This document shows, in pieces, positions 46,362 through 55,162 of a stretch of DNA of 64,000 nt; position 1 is the stretch's first letter, and each line of letters starts with the position of its first letter. The notes under the pieces are model-generated. The model had not been told where the DNA came from. It saw nothing but the letters and a program-made list of their open reading frames with translations, and did not search any database. This DNA is from Marinobacter vinifirmus (lineage in GTDB: Bacteria; Pseudomonadota; Gammaproteobacteria; Pseudomonadales; Oleiphilaceae): contig NZ_NEFY01000004.1 in assembly GCF_002258215.1 (NCBI RefSeq), positions 1-64,000 of the forward strand. The letters run 5' to 3'. A program made the translations under genes and the position numbers.

Positions 46362-47258
46362 TCAGTGGTTCCGGCTGACCACATAGTCTGCCATGGCCCG
46401 CAACGGAGCGGCTTCTTCGCCAAGCCCGTCCAGCGCCTGCTTGGATTGCTGCAGCAACGCGCCGAGCCGCTCCCGGGCGCCGTCCAGCCCCAGCAGGGCC
46501 GGGTAGGTGGGCTTGGCCTTGGCGGCGTCGGAGCCCTGGCGCTTGCCGATGATTTCAGTGTCGCCCTCGATGTCCAGCAGGTCGTCCTGCACCTGGAATG
46601 CCAGGCCAAGGGCGCTGGCGTAATCCGACAAGGCACTCAGATGTTGCTCGCTGACCCCCGGAGCGGTCAGGGCGCCCAGCCGAACGCTGGCTTCAATCAA
46701 CGCGCCGGTCTTGTGCCGGTGCATGGTTTCCAGCTGTTCGATGTTCAGCGCAAGGCCGACCGATTCCAGGTCAATGGCCTGGCCGCCCACCATGCCCTGA
46801 TGGCCACTGGCCCGGGCCAGTTCGGCAATCATGCTAACCCGCTGGGTATCGGACAGTTGCGGGGCATCAGCGAGCAGCGTGAACGCCAGGGTCTGCAGCG
46901 CATCGCCGGCCAGGATCGCGGTAGCTTCGTCAAAGGCAATATGGGCTGTAGGCCGGCCCCGGCGCAGGTCGTCGTCATCCATGGCGGGCAGGTCGTCGTG
47001 CACCAGCGAATAGGCGTGGATCAGTTCCAGTGAACAGGCCGGTGCCACGGCGGCATCTTCCAGGCTGCCCACTGCCCTGGCGGCGGCCAGGCACAGCGCC
47101 GGGCGAATCCGTTTGCCGCCTCCCAGCACGCTGTAGCGCATGGCTTCCTGCAGGCGGTCTGACACCGAGGCCTGCTGGATGCCCTGGGCGAGTTCGTGGT
47201 CAATACGGGTGCGGCAGTGTTCCAGGTAGGCGAGTGCCGGGGAAGTGCTGTCGGTCAT
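46362..47258 (-). CDS. ispA: Farnesyl diphosphate synthase IspA
   Basis: Prenyltransferase making C15 farnesyl diphosphate. 298 residues. First aspartate-rich motif in YSLVHDDLPAMDDDDLRRG, second in FQVQDDLLDIEGD. The start overlaps the xseB stop by one base (TGATG), so the two are coupled. Confidence 0.96.
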   Translation of the reverse strand: MTDSTSPALAYLEHCRTRIDHELAQGIQQASVSDRLQEAMRYSVLGGGKRIRPALCLAAARAVGSLEDAAVAPACSLELIHAYSLVHDDLPAMDDDDLRRGRPTAHIAFDEATAILAGDALQTLAFTLLADAPQLSDTQRVSMIAELARASGHQGMVGGQAIDLESVGLALNIEQLETMHRHKTGALIEASVRLGALTAPGVSEQHLSALSDYASALGLAFQVQDDLLDIEGDTEIIGKRQGSDAAKAKPTYPALLGLDGARERLGALLQQSKQALDGLGEEAAPLRAMADYVVSRNH

Positions 47259-47515
47259 CAGTTGCTGTCATCCGCGGAAAAGGGCCGGGTTTCCAGCGAG
47301 CCATCGCTGTTCTGGACGAGTTGTTCCACCCGTTGCTCGGCGGATTTCAGGGCGCTCTGGCATTCCCGGGTGAGTTTGACGCCCCGCTCGAAAGCGGCCA
47401 GGGACTGCTCCAGCGACAGCTCGCCTTGCTCCAGGTCGCGAACCAGCTTTTCCAGTTCGTCCAGGGATTTTTCAAAGTCGGCAATGGATGTGCTGTTGTT
47501 GCTCTCGCCGGCCAT
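47258..47515 (-). CDS. xseB: Exodeoxyribonuclease VII small subunit
   Basis: Small subunit of the single-strand exonuclease; the large subunit XseA is not in this window. 85 residues, helical. Conserved [35 protein letters not shown]. First gene of xseB-ispA(-dxs), the usual order in gammaproteobacteria. Confidence 0.95.
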   Translation of the reverse strand: MAGESNNSTSIADFEKSLDELEKLVRDLEQGELSLEQSLAAFERGVKLTRECQSALKSAEQRVEQLVQNSDGSLETRPFSADDSN

Positions 47516-47552
47516 GGGGCCCTCCGGGTCCGGTGTGTCAGAAATTGGGCGG

Positions 47553-47561
47553 ATTATATCA
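47553..47561 (-). promoter_or_regulatory. Extended -10 promoter of xseB-ispA
   Basis: On the minus strand TGATATAAT is a perfect TG-N-TATAAT extended -10, 37 bases before the xseB ATG. The -35 (CAGCGA) is poor, as extended -10 promoters allow. Confidence 0.6.
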
Positions 47562-47572
47562 GAGTCCCCGGG

Positions 47573-48346
47573 CTATCGCTGCCAGCTGAACTGACGTCGC
47601 TCAAGGGCGGCGCCGAACGGCCCCCAGGATTGTTCGGTTACGTGGATTTCGCCTTCCCGGGAGACCGTCACCACCGTGGTGGCCCGGGTGCCATAGTACT
47701 CACCGGTGACGAAGGGCGCCGACAGAAACCGCTCGGTTTCGATGCCCACGCCGGTATCCGGCAGTTCGTGGTCCGGGGCCGGGCTGTTGTCCTGCAGCAG
47801 GGGAATCAGCTGCTGATGGAGTGCGCCGGCATCACCGCCGGCCTGCTCGACACAGTGGCCCACGGCGGTGCGCAGGCGCAGCAGCTTCGGCCAGGGCGTC
47901 TGCAACAGGTGATTGCTCAGGCCGTACATGCCCCGGAATACCTGCCGGCCGGGATGGGCGTCCCGGTTACTGTAATACCAGCCGCCGGAGCCGGCCAGCG
48001 ACACCAGGTTAAACCCGGCGTAGCGGCCGGGTTCGGAATTCAGATGATGTTGCAATTCCTCCCGTGGCCGGGCCAGAGCCAGCAGTGGCAGCTCACCCCG
48101 GCTGTGGCGACCGCTTTCGGTACTGCCTTCGCGCACGTTGGTAACCGCAGCCACCTGGCCGTCCGGAGAAATAGCCAGCCAGGTACCGCCGGATTCCAGG
48201 TCTCTGCCTGCCAGTACTTTTTGCCCGTGGGAATCTTGCCACCAGTCCATGCCGGCAGTGGGGCGCCGGAAAAATTCATCCCGGTTGGCCGCCACCACCA
48301 GCGGGAAGCGGGGGTTCTGGCCAACGGCGAAGGCAATCAGGCACAT
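47573..48346 (-). CDS. NRDE family protein (TANGO2-like)
   Basis: Member of the NRDE/TANGO2 family, whose molecular role in bacteria is unknown. Start Met at 48346 places Cys2 at the N-terminus (MCLIAFAVG), as is constant in this family and fits an Ntn-hydrolase-like fold; upstream in-frame codons are ignored. 257 residues with the name-giving AANRDEFFRRPT, GRDLESGGTWLAI and a late GEYYGTRATTVVTV. Monocistronic, divergent from the TauE/SafE gene. Confidence 0.88.
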   Translation of the reverse strand: MCLIAFAVGQNPRFPLVVAANRDEFFRRPTAGMDWWQDSHGQKVLAGRDLESGGTWLAISPDGQVAAVTNVREGSTESGRHSRGELPLLALARPREELQHHLNSEPGRYAGFNLVSLAGSGGWYYSNRDAHPGRQVFRGMYGLSNHLLQTPWPKLLRLRTAVGHCVEQAGGDAGALHQQLIPLLQDNSPAPDHELPDTGVGIETERFLSAPFVTGEYYGTRATTVVTVSREGEIHVTEQSWGPFGAALERRQFSWQR

Positions 48347-48439
48347 GGTTGAGGCGTTTCCTTTGGTTCGGGAGGCTGCAGATACAGTCAACTATGCGTA
48401 TCATACCAGCCTGAAATCCTACCGGGACCCTTGAGACTC

Positions 48440-49237
48440 ATGACCCTGTTTGGCGTATTTATTCTGTACCTGCTGCTCGGCGCCCTGGCCGGCACCATGG
48501 CGGGCCTGTTCGGCATTGGTGGCGGCCTGGTGATCGTGCCTGTGCTGATCTTCAGCTTCGGATTTGTGGGCGTGAGCCCTGAAATCGCTGCGCACCTGGC
48601 CATCGGCACGTCCCTGGCCACCATCGTGTTCACCTCGATCAGCTCCATCCGCACCCACCACCAGCACCAGGCAGTGCGCTGGGAACTGTTCCGGCCCCTG
48701 ACTGTGGGTATTGTCGGCGGTGCAGTGGTCGGGGCCTGGACGGCGTCTTTACTGAGCGGGCCGGCCCTGGAAACCATCATCGGTGCCTTCGCTATCCTGG
48801 TGGCCCTGAAAATGATCCTGGAAGTGAACCCCAAGCCGGGCCGGGATGTGCCGGGAACAACCGGCCTTGGCGTAGCCGGCGGCTTTATCGGCTGGGCCTC
48901 CGCCATTTTCGGGATTGGCGGCGGCACTATATCCGTGCCTTACCTGACCTGGTGTAACGTGAAAATGCAGCAGGCGGTGGGAACCTCCGCCGCCCTTGGT
49001 CTGCCCATCGCCCTGGCCGGAGCCGCTGCCAACATCTGGACCGGCTGGGAACACCCGGGCTTGCCGGAAATGAGCTTCGGCTTCATATATTTGCCAGCCC
49101 TGATCGGTATTGTGGTTACCAGCGTGTTCTTTGCCCGCATCGGCGCAAAGCTGGCGCACAAACTGGACGGCCGCCTGCTGAAGCGAATCTTTGCGATCGT
49201 TCTGATCATCGTCGGCCTCCGATTCCTGCTGAGCTGA
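48440..49237 (+). CDS. TauE/SafE family sulfite exporter-like permease
   Basis: Integral membrane permease of the TauE/SafE family; substrates vary and cannot be read here (sulfite, sulfoacetate and others). ATG 48440 (265 aa); TTG 48431 is possible. About eight membrane helices in two repeats, each with a glycine-rich signature: [15 protein letters not shown] and [15 protein letters not shown]. It precedes lgt by 10 bases, so the two may be cotranscribed. Confidence 0.88.
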   Translation: MTLFGVFILYLLLGALAGTMAGLFGIGGGLVIVPVLIFSFGFVGVSPEIAAHLAIGTSLATIVFTSISSIRTHHQHQAVRWELFRPLTVGIVGGAVVGAWTASLLSGPALETIIGAFAILVALKMILEVNPKPGRDVPGTTGLGVAGGFIGWASAIFGIGGGTISVPYLTWCNVKMQQAVGTSAALGLPIALAGAAANIWTGWEHPGLPEMSFGFIYLPALIGIVVTSVFFARIGAKLAHKLDGRLLKRIFAIVLIIVGLRFLLS

Positions 49238-49247
49238 GAGACATTCC

Positions 49248-50036
49248 ATGCTGCAACACCCGCAATTTGACCCGGTGGCCATCGCCATCGGCCCACTGAA
49301 AATTCACTGGTATGGCCTGACCTACCTGCTCGGCTTTGCTGCCGGCTGGTGGCTGGGCCGCCTGCGCACCCGCAAGCCCTGGTCGCCCCTGCACGAAGAA
49401 CAGGTGGGCGACATGCTGTTCTACCTGGCGCTAGGGGTCATCCTCGGTGGCCGCTTCGGCTACGTGGTGTTCTACAACTTCGACACCTTCCTGGCAGACC
49501 CGCTGTGGCTGCTCAGGGTCTGGGAAGGCGGCATGTCGTTCCACGGCGGATTGCTGGGCGTGATGCTGGCTATGTGGTGGTTCGGCCGCAAAACCGGGGC
49601 CGGCTTCTGGAAAATCGCCGACTTCGTGGCACCCCTGGTTCCGGTGGGGCTGGGTGCCGGGCGCATCGGCAACTTCATCAACGGCGAACTCTGGGGCAAG
49701 CCCACCGACGTGTCCTGGGGCATGGTCTTCCCCCAGGCACCGGACAGCCTGGCGCGACACCCGTCCCAGCTCTACCAGTTCGCCCTGGAAGGCGTGGTGC
49801 TGTTCGCATTGCTTTGGTGGTTCTCCTCCAAACCCCGCCCGAAAATGGCCGTCTCCGGCCTGTTCCTGGTGGGCTACGGCAGCTTCCGCTTCCTGACCGA
49901 ATTCGTACGCCAGCCAGACCCGCAACTGGGCTACCTGGCCTTTGACTGGCTCACCATGGGGCAGGTGCTCTCCACCCCCATGATTGCCGCCGGCGCCGCC
50001 CTGATGATCCTCGCTTACCGGAGAAACGCCCAATGA
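49248..50036 (+). CDS. lgt: Prolipoprotein diacylglyceryl transferase
   Basis: Inner-membrane enzyme that attaches diacylglycerol to the lipobox cysteine; needed for lipoproteins such as LpoA. 262 residues, about seven helices. Signature [13 protein letters not shown], the [12 protein letters not shown] block with the essential His, and [13 protein letters not shown]. It overlaps thyA by four bases, the common lgt-thyA pair. Confidence 0.97.
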   Translation: MLQHPQFDPVAIAIGPLKIHWYGLTYLLGFAAGWWLGRLRTRKPWSPLHEEQVGDMLFYLALGVILGGRFGYVVFYNFDTFLADPLWLLRVWEGGMSFHGGLLGVMLAMWWFGRKTGAGFWKIADFVAPLVPVGLGAGRIGNFINGELWGKPTDVSWGMVFPQAPDSLARHPSQLYQFALEGVVLFALLWWFSSKPRPKMAVSGLFLVGYGSFRFLTEFVRQPDPQLGYLAFDWLTMGQVLSTPMIAAGAALMILAYRRNAQ

Positions 50037-50872
50037 AAGCCTACCTCGACCTGATGCAAGACGTAGTCGACAACGGATTCGACAAAGGCGACCGCACCGG
50101 CGTAGGTACCCGCTCGGTATTCGGCCGACAAATCCGCTTCAACCTGCAGGACGGCTTCCCCCTGGTCACCACCAAGAAAGTGCACCTGCGCAGCATCATC
50201 TACGAACTACTGTGGTTCCTGAAAGGCTCCACCGACAACACCTGGCTGGCGGAACGCAAAGTCAGCATCTGGAACGAATGGGCCCTCGAAAACGGCGACT
50301 TGGGCCCCATCTACGGCAAACAATGGCGCAGCTGGCAATGCCACGACGGCCGCGTTATCGACCAGATCAGCGAAGTCATCGACCAGATTCGCACCAAACC
50401 CAACTCCCGGCGCCTGATCGTCTCAGCCTGGAACCCGGCAGAATTGCCGGACGAGTCCGTTAGCCCTCAGGACAACGTGCGTGAAGGCCGCATGGCACTG
50501 GCGCCTTGCCACTGCCTGTTCCAGTTCTACGTAGCCGACGGCAAACTCTCCTGCCAGCTATACCAGCGCAGCGCCGACCTGTTCCTCGGTGTTCCGTTCA
50601 ACATCGCCAGCTACGCGCTGCTGACCCACATGATCGCCCAGCAATGTGATCTGGAAGTGGGAGAATTCGTCCACACCTTTGGCGACTGCCACCTGTACAG
50701 CAACCACCTGACCGACGACATCGTGTTCGAACAACTGAAGCGCGAGCCGAGGCCGCTGCCCAAACTGGTCATCAAGCGCAAGCCGGAATCGATATTCTAT
50801 TACGAACTGGAAGACTTTGAGTTCAAAGGCTATGAGCCCCATCCCGTGATCAAAGCTCCGATAGCAATCTAA
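50033..50872 (+). CDS. thyA: Thymidylate synthase
   Basis: Makes dTMP from dUMP using methylenetetrahydrofolate, which is regenerated via FolA encoded 200 bases on. 279 residues against 264 in E. coli. Catalytic Cys159 in [11 protein letters not shown]-terminus [10 protein letters not shown] standard. Relative to E. coli there is an insertion of roughly 15 residues just before the active-site loop ([14 protein letters not shown], about 139-152). Confidence 0.97.
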   Translation: MKAYLDLMQDVVDNGFDKGDRTGVGTRSVFGRQIRFNLQDGFPLVTTKKVHLRSIIYELLWFLKGSTDNTWLAERKVSIWNEWALENGDLGPIYGKQWRSWQCHDGRVIDQISEVIDQIRTKPNSRRLIVSAWNPAELPDESVSPQDNVREGRMALAPCHCLFQFYVADGKLSCQLYQRSADLFLGVPFNIASYALLTHMIAQQCDLEVGEFVHTFGDCHLYSNHLTDDIVFEQLKREPRPLPKLVIKRKPESIFYYELEDFEFKGYEPHPVIKAPIAI

Positions 50873-50904
50873 TCTGAGTCGACGGCATTCTCCGGTGCCA
50901 GGTT

Positions 50905-51018
50905 GCAAGGGGTTGGGAAGGCTTTCCAAAAATGTGCGGAGCCATGGATGGCGGAGCAGAAGCGCCACATGGATGTGCCGCAAGGAGCGGTTTTTGGAAA
51001 GCCTTCCCAACCCCTTGC
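50905..51018. repeat. 28-bp perfect inverted repeat enclosing two small hairpins
   Basis: Bases 50905-50932 (GCAAGGGGTTGGGAAGGCTT then TCCAAAAA) are the exact reverse complement of 50991-51018. The 58-base interior has two small stem-loops of like form, GCCAT-GG-ATGGC and CACAT-GG-ATGTG. It fills the gap between thyA and folA. It resembles a REP-like or miniature element, or an unusually long 3'-end hairpin. It has no T tract directly after it. Only one copy is in the window. Confidence 0.85.
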
Positions 51019-51078
51019 GGGAGCACTAGGCAAGCGGTAATTAAGGCGGCAAGGCAGCAAGATTCGAGGTAGAAAAGA

Positions 51079-51594
51079 ATGAGAAAGGCACTGATCGTAG
51101 CCATGTCCCGGAACCGGGTCATCGGGAGGAACAACCAGCTCCCCTGGTATCTGCCGGGGGATTTGAAGTACTTCAAGCAGGCCACCATGGGTAAGCCCAT
51201 CATCATGGGGCGGAAAACCTGGGATTCCATTGGCCGGCCGTTGCCCGGGCGCATGAATGTGGTGATATCAAGGAACGCAGACTGGCAGGCACCCGCGGGC
51301 ACCGTTGCTGCGCCATCACTGGAAGCGGCACTGGTTAAAGCGGAAGCCCAGGCTGAGCTGGAAGGCGGAGACGAAGTAATGATCATCGGTGGCGGCCAGA
51401 TCTACGCTGAAGCCCTGCCGATGGTCGACCGGATGTACATCACCCAGGTACACGCCGAGGTAGACGGAGATGCGTATTTTCCGGAGGTGAACTGGGACGA
51501 GTGGGAAGAGATCGGGCGGGAGGATTTCGCCGCCTCTGATAACAATCCTTACGACTACAGTTTCGTAGTCTACCAGCGTAGCCGGTCAAGCTGA
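51079..51594 (+). CDS. folA: Dihydrofolate reductase
   Basis: Reduces dihydrofolate to tetrahydrofolate. 171 residues. N-terminus ALIVAMSRNRVIGRNNQLPWYLPGDLKYFKQ (with catalytic acidic Asp), IIMGRKTWDSIGRPLPGR, and IIGGGQIYAEALP. Slightly long for the chromosomal type (159). Separated from thyA by the inverted repeat element, so it probably has its own promoter; none was clear. Confidence 0.97.
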   Translation: MRKALIVAMSRNRVIGRNNQLPWYLPGDLKYFKQATMGKPIIMGRKTWDSIGRPLPGRMNVVISRNADWQAPAGTVAAPSLEAALVKAEAQAELEGGDEVMIIGGGQIYAEALPMVDRMYITQVHAEVDGDAYFPEVNWDEWEEIGREDFAASDNNPYDYSFVVYQRSRSS

Positions 51595-51600
51595 CCGGCT
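51580..51600. terminator. Hairpin at folA/helicase convergent junction
   Basis: Perfect 9-bp stem AGCCGGTCA / TGACCGGCT with a 3-base loop overlapping the folA stop codon; no T run follows. Confidence 0.45.
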
Positions 51601-51613
51601 AGCTGAACAGGCC

Positions 51614-53140
51614 TCAGCGCGGGGCGCGCTTGGGGCCCTTGGCTGCAGGCTTGCCGCCCTTGCCGGCGGGCTTGCCAGCTTTCGGGCCGCTCTTGCGGAA
51701 GCCTGGCTTGCCATCCTTACTGAACTTCTTGCCCGGGGCACCCTTACGGAAACCACCTTTGCCCGGAGGCGGGCCTTTGCGATCGCGGCGGGGTGCGGCA
51801 GAAATCTCCGGCAGGGCTTCCGGCTGCTCCAGCGGCAGGGAATCCGGCTGGGAGGCTTCCAGCAGGCAGGCCAGCGCGCCGGCTACGGCGGCCATGTCCA
51901 TGTCGTTACGCTCGGCAATCTCGTCCAGCAGGGCGATAGCCTTGCCAGAACGGGGATCATTGGTGAAGCCCAGCAGCTGCTCTTCAAACTGTTCTACCCG
52001 CATTTTCTGCAGGGCAGCCGGTGACGGCAGCTGGTACGGTTCCATCGGAGAGTTGGTGGCCCGCTCCAGAGTGCGCAGCCAGCTACGCTCACGCGGAGTG
52101 ACCAGCAGGATAGCCTTGCCGGTACGGCCGGCACGACCGGTACGACCAACACGGTGAATGTACGCTTCAGTGTCGTAGGGCACATCGTAGTTGATAACGT
52201 GGGTAATCCTGGACACGTCCAGGCCACGAGCCGCTACGTCGGTGGCAATGATGATGTCTTTCTTGCCACGCTTGAGATCTTCAACGGTCTGCTCGCGCTG
52301 GCGCTGGTTCAGGTCACCGCTCAGGGGTGCCACAGCGTGGCCACGGGCTGACAGCTTTTCAGCCAGCAGGGTGGTTTCGGCCTTGGTGCGCACAAAGATA
52401 ATGGAAGCGTCGAACGGCTCCACTTCCAGGATGCGGGTCAGGGCATCCAGCTTGCGCTCGGCATACACCGGCAGAACGAACTGGGAGATACGCTCAACCG
52501 TGCGGGTCTCGCTCTCGATTTTTACTTCAGTCGCGTTCTTCAGGTAGGTCTGCGCAACTTTCTTGATCTGCGGCGGCATGGTGGCCGAGAACAGGGCGCG
52601 CTGACAGGTATCTGGGGTTTTCGACAGAATCGCTTCTACGTCGTCGATAAAGCCCATGCGCAGCATTTCGTCGGCTTCATCCAGCACCAGTGCCTTCAGG
52701 CTGCCCAGTTTCAGGGTGCCTTTGCGCAGGTGGTCGAGCATCCGGCCCGGGGTGCCCACAATAACCTGGGCGCCACGCTTGAGGCCGCGAATCTGCGGAG
52801 CAAAGTCCTGGCCGCCGTAAATGGGCAGTACATGGAAGTTGCGGAACTTGCTGGCGTAGGTCGTGAAGGCCTCTGCCACCTGGATGGCCAGCTCTCGTGT
52901 CGGAGCCAGTACCAGGATCTGGGGTTCAGCAATGTTGGCGTCGATGCGGCTCAGCAGCGGCAGGGCAAAGGCTGCGGTCTTGCCGGTACCGGTCTGGGCA
53001 ACGCCCAACAGGTGGTTACCGGCCAGGAGGGCAGGGATGGATTGCGCCTGGATGGGCGACGGAGTTTCATAGCCAACAGCGGAAACGGCTTCCAGTACAG
53101 CTGGATCCAGCCCCAGTTCGGCAAAAGACAATTCTGACAT
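51614..53140 (-). CDS. DEAD-box ATP-dependent RNA helicase
   Basis: RNA helicase of the DEAD-box family, likely in ribosome assembly or RNA decay. Start at 53140 (MSELSFAELGLDP), 508 residues; the longer frame to 53266 has no typical sequence. Q motif GYETPSPIQ at 23-31, Walker A AQTGTGKT at 48-55, PTREL, DEAD at 154-157, SAT, and HRVGRTGRAG. After the helicase core comes a DbpA-unlike, Gly/Lys/Pro-rich basic tail (last 55 residues) typical of RNA contact. DeaD-like is possible, but the exact orthologue is unclear. Confidence 0.93.
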   Translation of the reverse strand: MSELSFAELGLDPAVLEAVSAVGYETPSPIQAQSIPALLAGNHLLGVAQTGTGKTAAFALPLLSRIDANIAEPQILVLAPTRELAIQVAEAFTTYASKFRNFHVLPIYGGQDFAPQIRGLKRGAQVIVGTPGRMLDHLRKGTLKLGSLKALVLDEADEMLRMGFIDDVEAILSKTPDTCQRALFSATMPPQIKKVAQTYLKNATEVKIESETRTVERISQFVLPVYAERKLDALTRILEVEPFDASIIFVRTKAETTLLAEKLSARGHAVAPLSGDLNQRQREQTVEDLKRGKKDIIIATDVAARGLDVSRITHVINYDVPYDTEAYIHRVGRTGRAGRTGKAILLVTPRERSWLRTLERATNSPMEPYQLPSPAALQKMRVEQFEEQLLGFTNDPRSGKAIALLDEIAERNDMDMAAVAGALACLLEASQPDSLPLEQPEALPEISAAPRRDRKGPPPGKGGFRKGAPGKKFSKDGKPGFRKSGPKAGKPAGKGGKPAAKGPKRAPR

Positions 53141-53197
53141 GAATGTACTCGGTATTCGGAGGGTATTGCACCGCAGGGCAGTGCGTGATTTTGAAAC

Positions 53198-53203
53198 ATT
53201 ATA
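53198..53203 (-). promoter_or_regulatory. -10 element for the DEAD-box helicase gene
   Basis: TATAAT on the minus strand, 57 bases before the ATG; -35 is weak. The remaining part of the 197-base divergent gap holds no other clear site. Confidence 0.45.
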
Positions 53204-53337
53204 GTCGTTTTGTCGCTGCTTTAATATGAATAATGCCGGTTTGGTGGTAGGTAGTTGCCGGGGCAAGGTTATTGCGGGCGTGTTGCGATTGGTGCAGTCT
53301 ATGAGGTTTGCATACTAACCAACTGGAAAATAAGCCT

Positions 53338-54126
53338 ATGACCTTTGATCAGCTGCTGGCCGAAGTACGCCAGGATGGCACAGTGACCCTTCCTTCTGAC
53401 TGGGCTCAGGGGCGCGCCACGTTTGGCGGCCTGGTTGCGGCTCTCGCATTTGATGTGATGGCAGCAAAGGTGGCGGAAGGCCGGGCTATGAGGGCCCTGC
53501 AGGTATCTTTTGTCGGGCCGGTGGAGCCCGGCGTGCCGGCGCAGTTTGAGGCCGAACTTTTGCGCGAAGGCAAGGCCGTTTCGCAAGTACAGGGGCGGAT
53601 TCTGCAGAATGGCGAACCTCGCCTGGTCTGCCTGGCCAGCTTCGGCGGAGACCGGGAATCGGCCATTCAGGTGGAGCCGCTTCCGGCGCCCGAAGCCAGG
53701 CCGGTCGACCAGTGTCAGGGGCTGCCCTACATCAAGGGTATGACTCCGGAGTTCACCCAGCACATCGAGATGCGCTGGGCGTTCGGCAATTTGCCGTTTT
53801 CCGGTAAGGGTGGTCGCGAAATGGGCGGCTGGATGCAGTTCCGGGAAGCTCCGGAAGTGTTTACCGATGCCCACATTGTTGCGCTGGTAGATGCCTGGCC
53901 ACCGGCGGTACTGCCGCACCTGAAAGATCGTGCGCCGGCCAGTTCCCTGAGCTGGGCGCTGGAAATTGTGCATCCCCGGCCGGTGATCAATCCCGGTGAC
54001 TGGCTGCTGTACCGGGCCACCATTGACCAGGCGGGAGCGGGTTACGGCCACACCCATGCTGGTGTCTGGACTGCCAGCGGAGAGCTGGTGGCGCTGAGCC
54101 GGCAGACGGTTACCGTGTTCGGATAA
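53338..54126 (+). CDS. TesB-like acyl-CoA thioesterase
   Basis: Double-hotdog thioesterase-like protein expected to hydrolyse acyl-CoA. ATG 53338 (MTFDQLLAEVRQDG) gives 262 residues; upstream in-frame TTG 53308 is less likely. The first hotdog has GRATFGGLVAALAFDVM and MRALQVSFVGPVEPG; the second contains WALEIVHPRPVINPGDWLLYRATIDQAGAGYGHTHAGVWTASGELVALSRQTVTVFG, the TesB C-terminal signature. Single gene, convergent with the dehalogenase homologue. Confidence 0.85.
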   Translation: MTFDQLLAEVRQDGTVTLPSDWAQGRATFGGLVAALAFDVMAAKVAEGRAMRALQVSFVGPVEPGVPAQFEAELLREGKAVSQVQGRILQNGEPRLVCLASFGGDRESAIQVEPLPAPEARPVDQCQGLPYIKGMTPEFTQHIEMRWAFGNLPFSGKGGREMGGWMQFREAPEVFTDAHIVALVDAWPPAVLPHLKDRAPASSLSWALEIVHPRPVINPGDWLLYRATIDQAGAGYGHTHAGVWTASGELVALSRQTVTVFG

Positions 54127-54140
54127 GCCTGGAGCGGGCG

Positions 54141-55040
54141 TCAGGCCGCCATCTCGGCCTTCAGGGCGTCCAGTATCACCCGGGCAAACTGGCGGGGTGA
54201 ATCTTCCTGCAGGAAGTGACCGCCACTGAGGGTAATGTGGGGCTGGCCGAAAGCGCCGGGGATGCGGCGCTGCATCAGCCGGTCTCCGCCCCGGGTAATC
54301 GGGTCACTGCTGCTGAAGCAGGTAATAAACGGCTTGCGCCATTTTTCCAGTATCCGCCAGGCTTCCCGGTTCGCTGCGCTGGATGGATCCGAGGGTGAGG
54401 TGGGCACCAGTTTCGGAAAGGCCCGTGCCCCGGCTTTGTGGCGGGCGTCCGGAAAGGGGGCTTCGTAGGCGGCCAGTTCGCCGCTGGACAGGGTTCTCTC
54501 GGTACCCAGCTGGATGATCCGTGCTACGGGAAACCAGGGGCTGTGGCTGGCAAAGGCTTTCCACAGGCGAAAAACAGACGGTACCGGTGAGTCTCCGGTG
54601 GGCAGCATGCCGTTGCCGACAATAATGCGGCTGAAGCGCCGGTGGTTTTCTGCAGCCAGTCGCAAGCCCAGCAGTGAGCCCCAGTTCTGGCATACCAGCG
54701 TGATATTCCACAGGTCCAGCTCTTCGGCCCACCGGGTCAGCCAGTTTACGTGGTTGTCCGAGGTGTAGTCTGCGGTGTCGACAGGTTTGTCCGATTTTCC
54801 GAAACCGGCGAGGTCCGGCGCCAGTACCCGGTGTCCGGCATCGGCGACCACGGGGATCATGTGCCGGTACAGGTACGACCAGGAAGGCTCACCGTGCAGC
54901 ATCACTACCGGTGCCGCATTTTTCGGGCCTTCATCCACGAAGTGCATTCGCAGGCCCGGTTCGACATCCAGATAGTTGGGGGAGAAAGGGTAATCCGGGA
55001 GGCCTGCGAAGCGGCCTTCGTCAGTTCTCAGAATACGCAT
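54141..55040 (-). CDS. Haloalkane dehalogenase homologue with Asn at nucleophile position
   Basis: Alpha/beta hydrolase of the haloalkane dehalogenase (HLD-I, DhlA-like) family, normally cleaving carbon-halogen bonds. Met at 55040 (MRILRTDEGRF) gives 299 residues (DhlA 310). Motifs: oxyanion HGEPSW at 49-54, nucleophile elbow VCQNWGS with Asn119 where the family has Asp, halide-binding Trp120, acid candidate Asp246 (SSSDPITRGGD) and base His275 (GGHFLQED). The AAC codon is plain. All else is intact, so loss is not general decay. It may be inactive, self-activated by deamidation, or have another role. Monocistronic. Confidence 0.85.
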   Translation of the reverse strand: MRILRTDEGRFAGLPDYPFSPNYLDVEPGLRMHFVDEGPKNAAPVVMLHGEPSWSYLYRHMIPVVADAGHRVLAPDLAGFGKSDKPVDTADYTSDNHVNWLTRWAEELDLWNITLVCQNWGSLLGLRLAAENHRRFSRIIVGNGMLPTGDSPVPSVFRLWKAFASHSPWFPVARIIQLGTERTLSSGELAAYEAPFPDARHKAGARAFPKLVPTSPSDPSSAANREAWRILEKWRKPFITCFSSSDPITRGGDRLMQRRIPGAFGQPHITLSGGHFLQEDSPRQFARVILDALKAEMAA

Positions 55041-55162
55041 GCCATCGACTGTCCTGACTGATAGGTTGCGCGATTGTCGCGGTGACAATGTTCAGCCTTC
55101 AGGATAATGCAGATGGAATGTTGCTGTGTTTGAGTTCGGTAACAGAGCGTTGCGGCTTTGAA

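Noticed and set aside
47030-48352. 440-codon open frame on the plus strand across ispA, xseB and the NRDE gene
   Set aside because: It runs through three well-supported minus-strand genes and a promoter; no ribosome site or motif.
50850-51386. 178-codon minus-strand frame through the inverted repeat and folA
   Set aside because: Shadow of folA joined to the palindromic element, which reads open on both strands.
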